Origin: Bacteroidales bacterium
Lineage (GTDB): Bacteria; Bacteroidota; Bacteroidia; Bacteroidales; UBA1715
Direction of reading: 5' to 3'
NCBI GenBank assembly: GCA_017516865.1
Contig: JAFXAU010000029.1
Coordinates: 1 to 64,000, forward strand
Length of the DNA: 64,000 bases
Position 1 is the first letter of the stretch. Each line of letters begins with the position of its first letter. The position numbers were made by a program, and so were the translations under genes. Shown here piece after piece: positions 56,213-64,000 of the stretch. The notes below the pieces were generated by a model that was not told the origin of the DNA, searched no databases, and saw nothing but the letters and a program-made list of their open reading frames with translations.

Positions 56213-59200
56213 ATGAAACGGTTAACATTATTATTATGTACGTTGGGCTTAACAGTTAGCTTGTTCGCACAGAAGGAACTTACCATCTCTGGAGGTAACA
56301 GTGTGTCGGCAATGGTATGCCAAAACAGTGTGCTCTATGTATGGGGTTCTAATAAGAATGAGAGCACAACAGGTTTGTTGGGCGTTAGCAGTACTGCTGC
56401 ATATGAACCCATGCCGAAAGAAGTGACGTTCTTTACCAGTCAGGATATTTATATCCAGCAGGTGAACTGCGGTTCTGGTTCTCACTTTATTGCCTTGGAC
56501 TGTGCAGGAAGAGTATGGTGTTGGGGTAACAACAGTTTAGGACAGTGCGGTACGGGAACCATTCCAAATGCACAGGGAACTGTACAATCAACACCGGTCC
56601 AAGTTAAAACGGGAAATGGTGATTTGAGTGGTACTGCTTATTCCGACGGTGGCTATTTGGTAAATGTAGACGTTGTGTACGCTGGAAACAACAATAGTTT
56701 CGCCATTTTGGGCGACGGTCCGTACAAAGGCCGTTTGGTAGGTTGGGGTGGAAATAATAAAGGATTTGATAGCCAAGGGTATGATGATGCCTATGGTCAG
56801 TTGGGATGTGGTAATCAAAATAACCAACCATATCCTAAATTTGTAATTACTCCTAATGGAAATCCATTGGAAGGAGTAGTTCAAGTGTATGCTGGTGATA
56901 ACTGTGCGTATGCTTTGGTCGACCCTGATGGCGACGGTGTAGGCACCGTTTATTCATGGGGACATCAAAAAAGTAATGGTTCTTTGGGACGTAGTGCAAA
57001 CGGAGGTACGGGTAGCAACGATGCCGATATTCGCGACCCGTATGCAAGACCTGTAATTATGGAAAATGGTACCCCATTAAGCAATATAACAATGCTGGGT
57101 TGTGGCGATGGTGAAGGATATGGGTTGGACGTAGACGGTTACATTTGGTCGTGGGGTAACTCTTCGTGGAATAATGCCGGCGGTATTATGGATGCCAACA
57201 CAGGTTGGATAGGAACAAATGGTATTCCGAAACGTGTTGCTGCTGGTGAAACTACGGGAGCCAGCAACGATGGTACATATCTTCTTGCAAAATGGGTAGC
57301 AGGTGGTCAAGGATTTGGTATGGCCATCACTGCCGACAACAAGCCAGTAGCCTGGGGTGGTGGCGGTTGCGGCGACGGTGGTGCAACCGGTAATGGTACT
57401 TTGAATGGTTCTTCTGCAACACAACATGGTGCACAATATATTAAGGCAACAGGCGGAATTGTGTACGATGACGTTGTGTTGATTAACCGTGCTGATACAT
57501 GGGGATTCTTTGGACGCGGTGATGGTTCAATGTATGCGTGGGGTTGTAACCCTGTTGGTCAGTTGGGTATTGGAAGTACGACAAGCCAGGCGTATGCAAC
57601 AAAAATCAATCCTCCTACGAACTGTAATCCTCGTCACCCAGACCCTACGGTTTCAATGACACCAAGTACAGATATAACTGTATGTGAGTCAGCATTCGAC
57701 GGTATAGAGTTGGACGCAGGCTTTGTTATCGGTTTGGAGTTAGCAAAATATTATAACATTAAATGGTATAAAGACGGTTCGGAAATATCAGGTACGTCGG
57801 GAACAGTTGCTGAAAAAGGAACGACATATATGGCAATGACTCCTGGTACATACAAAGTAGAGATAACTCACAAAGAAGATGGTACGGGTAATGGTTGTGT
57901 GTCGTACGAACCAGCTACTGGCGAAATTACAATAGACACGTACAAACAAACATATACAATTCCTGATATGACATATTGTCCAGGAAATGATTCTCTTGAA
58001 GTTAAGGTAAACGCTGCATCGGGAAGCAAGGCAATTTATTCTTGGTATTATTCTGATGCGGAAAACGCACCAGCTATCGCTACGACAGTTGGAAGCGGAA
58101 CAACTAATTTGTATATTGGTGACGATGCTGTTCGTCCAAAAAATGGAAAGAAAACAATTTATGTAGAAGAAACTTCAGCAGGTGTTGGTACATTTATTCC
58201 AAGTTCATTTGCAAATGGTTCTTCTACACAAAGTATTTCTCAGCAAAATAACATTGCAAACCCTGGCTTTACTGTAAATAGTGCAGTAACATTGAGAAGT
58301 TTCAAATTGAAAGCTCAAGGTGCAATGCAAAGTTATTATGTAAATGGTAGCGCTACGTTGTCAGGAACAATAACATTCACTGCAAATCTTTGCAATCCTA
58401 AAACAGATAATGGACATGTGGTGGCAAATAAAACATCCGTTATAAAGAGTTTTACTGGAACAATGACTATGCAGAAAGAAATAACTGCAACGGGAACATA
58501 TAAATTTACTGAAGTTGTTACATTCGACTGTGGTAACTATGAGTTGAAGCCTGGAACATATTATCTGGTATTTTCAGGTGCTACAAAGACTGGAGATGCA
58601 GATGCAAATAATTCGGTCGTATATTATACATCAAAAGGTCTAGTAGGTGTAAAAGATACATATACAGGTACGTATATTGAGGGTATCGGTGCGGCTCAGG
58701 ACAACAATTTCCAGACAAATCAGACTGGTGTGTTCTTCGACATAGACTTTGCAACTCCTCAAGGATTCTGCGACCGTATCCCTATTGAGATACCGCAAGA
58801 ATGTCCGTGTGATGCTCCAGATGATGTAGTAATTAATTGTGATGATGCGTCATTCGTTACAAATGATACAATATATATATGTGAAAATAATGCAAGATGT
58901 ACTTTAACTACAGATGCATGGGCTGCATCATCGGCATCTAATAAATTTAGTTATCAATGGTTTAAAGATGGTGCATCTTCTACAGCTGTTTCATCTGGTA
59001 ATACATCAACTTCATATAGTGTGACAGATGCAGGTAAATATAAAGTTGTGGCGTATTTCTCGTCAACTGGCCGTTCTGTAACAGCTTGTGCTGACTCGGC
59101 TGAGGTGACGGTACTTTTGAACCCAGTACCAACAGTGAAAGTTTCTGGTGGTGGTGAATTCTGCGAAGGTAACGAAGCGTCATTCACAAGTCCTGTTACA

Positions 59201-62200
59201 TTTACTATGACAGGTGAACCGAAGTTCCGTGTTTATTGGAGTTATACAGACCCGACAGGAACGACGAAAACAAAGAATAAACGTTCAACAGCTTATGATG
59301 TTGAGGCCGATATTCCAACAACAGTGGGAGAACATGTTTACACGGTTACATCGGTTAACGATGACGGAAACTGCAAGAACGAAAATGTAACGGGAACTGC
59401 CAAGGTTATTGTAAAACCAAAACCTACAGCATCAATTGTTGTTGATCCTACTTCGGCTACAATTTGCGAAGGTTCGGGTGCGGTATCGCTTACAGCAGGT
59501 TGCGATCCTACTGGCGATGTAACATACGCGTGGACGAAAGACAACAGTAATAGTGGCTCTGGTGCTGGAAAATCGTTGACTGCACCGTCTGAATCAGGTG
59601 TATATGCCGTAACGGCTACATTGAATGGTTGTACAAGTGATCCAGTATCGCAAGAAGTTACGATTAATCCGAAACCAGAAATCAAGACATTGACATCAGA
59701 TAAATCTGCTGTATGTAGTGGTGCTTCAATTACCCTTACTGCAACGGTAAGCGATGCTGGTGACGGAACATTTGAATGGAGTGGTGACGGAGTAACTGGT
59801 AATGGTGCTACGGCAACGGTTACTAACGATGTGACAACAGATACTGAAGTTACTATTACGTTGAATTATACGGGTAAAGAAGGTTGTGAGGCAGAAGCAA
59901 AAACAATCAAAGTAACATTCTATGCATATCCTGATGCTCCAACTGTAAAAGATCAGGCATATTGTGTTGACGATACTCCAAAACAATTGGAAGGAACGGC
60001 AATGTCGGGTGCTACGTTGAATTGGTACGGAACGAGTGCTACTGGTGGAACAGCAAGTTCTACTGCTCCAACGCCATCGACGGCATCGGCTGGTGAAACA
60101 TTCTATTATGTATCACAAACAATCAATGGCTGCGAAAGCAAGACGAGAGCAATGGCAACGGTTACTGTTGATGATACTTTGGCACCAGTGATTACCGCTG
60201 ATCCAGGTTTCGAAGTGTGTGAGAATGCTCCAATAGCACTTAACGTAGAAGGTTCGTTCAGATCAACTGTTTGGTCTGGTTCTGGAGCAAGCAGCTTAGA
60301 TGCTACGACAATTCAGAGTCCGACGTTCGCTGCGACAAAAGGTTCGTATGACGTAATTGTAAAAGTAGAAGATACAAAAGGTTGTAAGGGTAGTGCTAAA
60401 AAGACAATCACTATCAATCCTATACCTGAAATTACTCAACTTTCGCAATTAACTAATAAGTGTGTATCCGACGAAACTGCTCAAACGATAACAGCTACCG
60501 TTACTCCTTCAGGAATAAGTGGTACAGGTACTTGGACCGGCGATGTTACTAATCCTGCAAATACCTCGGCATCTTATACACCATCGGTTGCTGGCGTAGG
60601 AACACACACTATTTTATACGACTTTGTAAGTGATAAGGGTTGTGTGGCAGAACAAAAATCTACTTCGGTTGAAGTGTTCGATATGCCTAATCCTTCAATC
60701 TCGCTTAGCAAAAATAGCGTCTGCGAAGAAGGACAAAACAGCGAAGTTGTTACTGTAACTTCTCAAGGAACCGCTGCTACTGGAACGTTCGTATATTCTG
60801 TAAATAATGGCGGTACTGTAGATGCTTCGACGGGAGCATTTGACCCAACTCAAAATAAACCTACATCGGGTACTGAAACAGTCTATACAATAAAATTGGC
60901 ATACACTGATGCAAATCAATGTTATGGCGAAGCTACCGCAGATGTAACGGTACATAAGTTACCTACAGTAACAATTTTAACAACGAATCCAACAGAACTC
61001 TGTTATAATGGTGCTGCTATAAATATTGCTACTAACGTAGCTCCGGCAGGTGGCGTTGGCGAGTGGACTGGTACTGAATCTCAAACAAGTGACAAGTTCG
61101 ATCCAAGCGTTAAAACGGTAGGCGCTAATGCTATCACATACACATATACTGATACGTATCAATGTCAAAACAGCGATGATTATAGCATCGAAGTTAAGAA
61201 ACCGGCTGTTCCAACTGCTGGCGACGATGTTAATGCTATGATAAACGCAGGAAATTTGGTTGGTAAAGATGCAATGACGGCAACAATGAACACTCCAGCT
61301 GACGTATTACAATGGATGCCAGCTACGGGTGGGTCTGTCATTACAGAAGGTACAAGCTATACAAGTCCTGAAACAGAAGTTGGTTCATATCACTATGCTA
61401 TACGTGCAATGTTGACTGTGAATGGAGCTGGCTGTTATAGTGATAGCGTAATTGCAACGACAAATATTTCTAAGTGTAATGCAATGGCTCCAAAATCTTC
61501 CGACATCTATGTATGCGTTGGTGGCGATATGAAGAGTTTCTCTGCTGTTCAAACAAGTACGTTGACTAATCAGAAGATTTCTTGGTTAAGTGATAACCCT
61601 GTCGGTAAAAATGGTACAGAAGCCGATAGTTGGATATTAAAAGATAATAATACGTCATTTGAACCAACGGGCGTAAATACATCAGTTGCAGGTGATTATG
61701 TGTACTATGCTGCAGAATATGACGGTATTGAATCTTGTTGGTCGGCTGGTACAAAAGTTACATTGCATGTGGTTGACAATCCTGTGGTAACAATTTCTTC
61801 TCCTGAAAATATTTGTGCGAAAGGTAGTGACGTAGTTCCAGTAACTGTTAATCCTCAAAACGGAAGCCTTTCTGCAAATGTTGGTACAATGAACGGATTC
61901 CAATGGCTGCCAGGCGATTACACTGGCGATAAAGAAGAAGTAACATTCTCTTATACGGTAACTAGTGAACCGTATGCCGATGGTACTACTTGTCAAACAA
62001 CAGTAGAATCAAATACGACGGCTCACTTTATGGAAGCTCCAACGGGTAGCGAAACAAACTGGTTGATTGGCAATATCGATGGAATTACTACTGGTTTGTT
62101 GACAGGTACGAGAACATCGACAGGTCAAACAATTACGTGGTACGATACACAATCAAAAACAAATGTATTGCAAGCATCAGGTGATGCATTTACACCTGAC

Positions 62201-64000
62201 AAAGCTGCATTGAAAGCCGAAGTTGGTTCTGCCGCTACATACGTGAAGAAATATTGGATAACCCAAACTGATGCGTATACTTGTGAAAGTGAACCTGCAG
62301 AAGTTATCTTAAATTTGATTGACTGTCCGTGGGAAGCTCCAACTGTGTCAGGCGATGAAAAATGTCTTAATATTGCATTGGATCCGTTGAGAGGAACGGA
62401 AGGCGCTTCGGTTGCAACTGACTCAAAGAATGGTGTGACAAAGTGGAATTGGTACAACGAAAGTAAATCATTGATTACAACTACTACGTCTTCGGAATAT
62501 GCTCATGGGGTTTCTCAGGCAACTGCTGGAACAACAACATTCTGGGTGTCATATTCGGCAGACGAAAAGAATAGTGGTAATGAATGTGAAAGTCCAATGA
62601 CACAAGTGACGGTAACTGTATTGCCTTTGCCTACAGTTACATTCGACAAACAGGAAGAAATAGTTTGTTACACGACTGAAGAATTGAAGATTAATGTTAA
62701 AGCAACATCAGAAAATGGTGTTGGAACTGGAGCATGGACTATAAGCGAAGGCGATGCATCTGCTATCAGCTCTAACGGAATCTTCTATCCTCAGAAGAAT
62801 GGTAAGAACGAAGGTCAAAAACAATACACATTGACGTATACATATACTGATGCAAAATCTTGTGTGAGCGATAATAGTCGTACTGTTGATGTGATTTATC
62901 TCCCTGCTCCTGAAACAAGAGGTTTCTATGCGATGACAACGCAATCTAACCCTGTAGAGGTGAAAGTAACAAGCACTATGACTCAAGGCGCTTCTGCAAA
63001 ATGGTTTGATTCAGAAACATTGGTAAATAACGAATTGGGAACAGGTACGACTTGGGCAACTGGCGATGCAACAAGTCAAACGATTGACAAAAATTACTAT
63101 GCTCGTCAGTACAAGGAAGGATGTTATAGTGAATCAACTGTTGCAAATGTAAAGATTGTTCCTTGTCCTATTCCAAGTGTTGTGATTAGCGACGAAAAAG
63201 CTTGTAACTATGAGGAAGTTCCAACATTGGCTGCTTCAACTGGCGATTGGGCAGAACGCGACGGTTCAAGTTCTATATTCAAGTTCTATAATGAATCATC
63301 AACATTGGAAAAATCTTCTGCTGACGGAACGTACAAACCATCTTTGACAAGAGAAGGAGAATTTAAATATTACGTTTCGGAATATAGTTCTATGCCATTG
63401 CAAAATTTGACGGTTTCTGAAGGTTGTGAAGGTCCTAAGAAACTCGCTACCATAAAGATTACAGGAACGGGCATGCCGACAATTACATCGTCAATTAATC
63501 CTGCTGAGGTTTGCGAGGGTGAAACTAATCCGACATTTACTGCAACCAATATTATTGGAACGGTAGGTTGGTATGAAGAAGACCCAGGAGCACTCGGAGT
63601 TCCGGAAACTGCACAGATGGGTGCTGAAAAATCGTTCGTACCAACTGGAAGAGTTGCTGATACGTATACAATTTGGGCTGTAATGTTTGCAGATGGTTGT
63701 TATGGACCAAAAGTTCCTGCAACATATACCGTAAAAGATATTCCTGTCGCTCCGACTGTGAAAGACACGGCTATCTGCTATGGCGAAGCTAATGAAAGAG
63801 TTTCAGTAGTAGAAGATGCTACAACAGCAAGAACAATAAATTGGTACGCTGAAGCATCGAAATCAGGAAATGTATTGGGTACAGGTAATAGTTATTTGTC
63901 TAAGGAGACATCGGTTGGTACATATACTTATTATGCTGCACAGAGCGTGAAGGGTTGTGAAGGTCCAACTGCTCCTGCTAAGTTCAAGATTAAACCATTG
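56213..64000 (+). CDS. Giant surface protein: RCC1-like propeller plus many Ig-like repeats (partial, runs off the end)
   Basis: This frame is open for 2596 codons from ATG 56213 to the last base, with no stop. Signal peptide (MKRLTLLLCTLGLTVSLFAQ), then about seven RCC1-type blades to residue about 466 (GRVWCWGNNSLGQCGTG, VYSWGHQKSNGSLGR, MYAWGCNPVGQLGIG). Next is a region with an anchor-like beta domain (about 655-870), then at least 15 Ig-like/PKD-like units of roughly 80-100 residues, each with a Cys early (TVCESAFDG, ATICEGSGAVSLTAG, SAVCSGASITLTAT) and a GC near the end. Such repeats are typical of T9SS cargo; the sorting tail would lie beyond the window. Role in adhesion is inferred. 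Confidence 0.9.
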   Translation, partial: MKRLTLLLCTLGLTVSLFAQKELTISGGNSVSAMVCQNSVLYVWGSNKNESTTGLLGVSSTAAYEPMPKEVTFFTSQDIYIQQVNCGSGSHFIALDCAGRVWCWGNNSLGQCGTGTIPNAQGTVQSTPVQVKTGNGDLSGTAYSDGGYLVNVDVVYAGNNNSFAILGDGPYKGRLVGWGGNNKGFDSQGYDDAYGQLGCGNQNNQPYPKFVITPNGNPLEGVVQVYAGDNCAYALVDPDGDGVGTVYSWGHQKSNGSLGRSANGGTGSNDADIRDPYARPVIMENGTPLSNITMLGCGDGEGYGLDVDGYIWSWGNSSWNNAGGIMDANTGWIGTNGIPKRVAAGETTGASNDGTYLLAKWVAGGQGFGMAITADNKPVAWGGGGCGDGGATGNGTLNGSSATQHGAQYIKATGGIVYDDVVLINRADTWGFFGRGDGSMYAWGCNPVGQLGIGSTTSQAYATKINPPTNCNPRHPDPTVSMTPSTDITVCESAFDGIELDAGFVIGLELAKYYNIKWYKDGSEISGTSGTVAEKGTTYMAMTPGTYKVEITHKEDGTGNGCVSYEPATGEITIDTYKQTYTIPDMTYCPGNDSLEVKVNAASGSKAIYSWYYSDAENAPAIATTVGSGTTNLYIGDDAVRPKNGKKTIYVEETSAGVGTFIPSSFANGSSTQSISQQNNIANPGFTVNSAVTLRSFKLKAQGAMQSYYVNGSATLSGTITFTANLCNPKTDNGHVVANKTSVIKSFTGTMTMQKEITATGTYKFTEVVTFDCGNYELKPGTYYLVFSGATKTGDADANNSVVYYTSKGLVGVKDTYTGTYIEGIGAAQDNNFQTNQTGVFFDIDFATPQGFCDRIPIEIPQECPCDAPDDVVINCDDASFVTNDTIYICENNARCTLTTDAWAASSASNKFSYQWFKDGASSTAVSSGNTSTSYSVTDAGKYKVVAYFSSTGRSVTACADSAEVTVLLNPVPTVKVSGGGEFCEGNEASFTSPVTFTMTGEPKFRVYWSYTDPTGTTKTKNKRSTAYDVEADIPTTVGEHVYTVTSVNDDGNCKNENVTGTAKVIVKPKPTASIVVDPTSATICEGSGAVSLTAGCDPTGDVTYAWTKDNSNSGSGAGKSLTAPSESGVYAVTATLNGCTSDPVSQEVTINPKPEIKTLTSDKSAVCSGASITLTATVSDAGDGTFEWSGDGVTGNGATATVTNDVTTDTEVTITLNYTGKEGCEAEAKTIKVTFYAYPDAPTVKDQAYCVDDTPKQLEGTAMSGATLNWYGTSATGGTASSTAPTPSTASAGETFYYVSQTINGCESKTRAMATVTVDDTLAPVITADPGFEVCENAPIALNVEGSFRSTVWSGSGASSLDATTIQSPTFAATKGSYDVIVKVEDTKGCKGSAKKTITINPIPEITQLSQLTNKCVSDETAQTITATVTPSGISGTGTWTGDVTNPANTSASYTPSVAGVGTHTILYDFVSDKGCVAEQKSTSVEVFDMPNPSISLSKNSVCEEGQNSEVVTVTSQGTAATGTFVYSVNNGGTVDASTGAFDPTQNKPTSGTETVYTIKLAYTDANQCYGEATADVTVHKLPTVTILTTNPTELCYNGAAINIATNVAPAGGVGEWTGTESQTSDKFDPSVKTVGANAITYTYTDTYQCQNSDDYSIEVKKPAVPTAGDDVNAMINAGNLVGKDAMTATMNTPADVLQWMPATGGSVITEGTSYTSPETEVGSYHYAIRAMLTVNGAGCYSDSVIATTNISKCNAMAPKSSDIYVCVGGDMKSFSAVQTSTLTNQKISWLSDNPVGKNGTEADSWILKDNNTSFEPTGVNTSVAGDYVYYAAEYDGIESCWSAGTKVTLHVVDNPVVTISSPENICAKGSDVVPVTVNPQNGSLSANVGTMNGFQWLPGDYTGDKEEVTFSYTVTSEPYADGTTCQTTVESNTTAHFMEAPTGSETNWLIGNIDGITTGLLTGTRTSTGQTITWYDTQSKTNVLQASGDAFTPDKAALKAEVGSAATYVKKYWITQTDAYTCESEPAEVILNLIDCPWEAPTVSGDEKCLNIALDPLRGTEGASVATDSKNGVTKWNWYNESKSLITTTTSSEYAHGVSQATAGTTTFWVSYSADEKNSGNECESPMTQVTVTVLPLPTVTFDKQEEIVCYTTEELKINVKATSENGVGTGAWTISEGDASAISSNGIFYPQKNGKNEGQKQYTLTYTYTDAKSCVSDNSRTVDVIYLPAPETRGFYAMTTQSNPVEVKVTSTMTQGASAKWFDSETLVNNELGTGTTWATGDATSQTIDKNYYARQYKEGCYSESTVANVKIVPCPIPSVVISDEKACNYEEVPTLAASTGDWAERDGSSSIFKFYNESSTLEKSSADGTYKPSLTREGEFKYYVSEYSSMPLQNLTVSEGCEGPKKLATIKITGTGMPTITSSINPAEVCEGETNPTFTATNIIGTVGWYEEDPGALGVPETAQMGAEKSFVPTGRVADTYTIWAVMFADGCYGPKVPATYTVKDIPVAPTVKDTAICYGEANERVSVVEDATTARTINWYAEASKSGNVLGTGNSYLSKETSVGTYTYYAAQSVKGCEGPTAPAKFKIKPL

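Overview
The window looks like the start of a metagenomic or draft contig from a member of the Bacteroidota, most likely Bacteroidales. Supporting signs are type IX secretion (T9SS) sorting tails and SprB repeats on several proteins, BspA-type leucine-rich repeats, MurF-Alr fused in one chain, DUF3467, DUF4295 and DUF4837 families, UbiA-like and ornithine aminotransferase genes of Bacteroidota type, -7 boxes of the form TAnnTTTG, and A-rich leaders without Shine-Dalgarno sequences. The first 37 bases are an untrimmed Illumina adapter, so the left end is a sequencing edge and not biology.

Layout. 38-8603: rplL (5' truncated), rpoB and rpoC; rpoC carries an in-frame TAG where a conserved glutamine codon (CAG) is expected. 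8680-15332 (minus strand): an accessory block with a lipoprotein, a secreted protein made only of a metalloprotease propeptide plus a T9SS tail, a 60-residue secreted peptide, an M4 thermolysin-like protease, an AAA ATPase/DUF4143 protein preceded by four phased repeats, and a single polypeptide that joins an ECF sigma factor, one transmembrane helix and a C-terminal outer-membrane beta-barrel. 15552-16592: DUF3467 protein and rlmB. 16654-25043: two large paralogous surface proteins (LRR plus SprB repeats with nested beta-sandwich domains). 25061-26693: rpmB-rpmG-DUF4295-ftsY. 26851-28068: rocD. 28278-33093: a TPR/SpoIIE phosphatase and murF-alr. 33094-34406: a MauE/DoxX-thioredoxin fusion and a small lipoprotein. 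34521-41238: hisC and hisD separated by about 4.3 kb of accessory DNA (broken KilA-N gene, heptanucleotide repeats, a BspA-like gene with a 69-bp array, an HhH-like protein, a small HTH protein). 41359-47306: a tight surE-(membrane protein)-lpxB-SSS symporter-DUF4837-UbiA operon. 47427-49862: pheT. 49931-56063: a propeller/Y_Y_Y/SpoIIE sensor overlapping a T9SS serine endopeptidase. 56213 to the end: a giant RCC1 plus Ig-like surface protein, open at the window edge.

The most interesting signal is in 9.2-15.4 kb. The sigma-TM-barrel fusion resembles a sigma factor merged with the dual-membrane-spanning anti-sigma architecture known in Bacteroides. A two-part sequence, GCAGTCATT-N12-GAC followed by three A/T bases, lies upstream of the fusion gene itself and of two neighbouring small secreted-protein genes, always in gene orientation and with identical spacing. 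I infer an autoregulated envelope-sensing regulon whose outputs include a free-standing protease propeptide. The inference rests on three sites and on domain recognition by eye.

No tRNA, rRNA, CRISPR array, insertion sequence or prophage was recognised. All gaps between genes are shorter than 300 bp.
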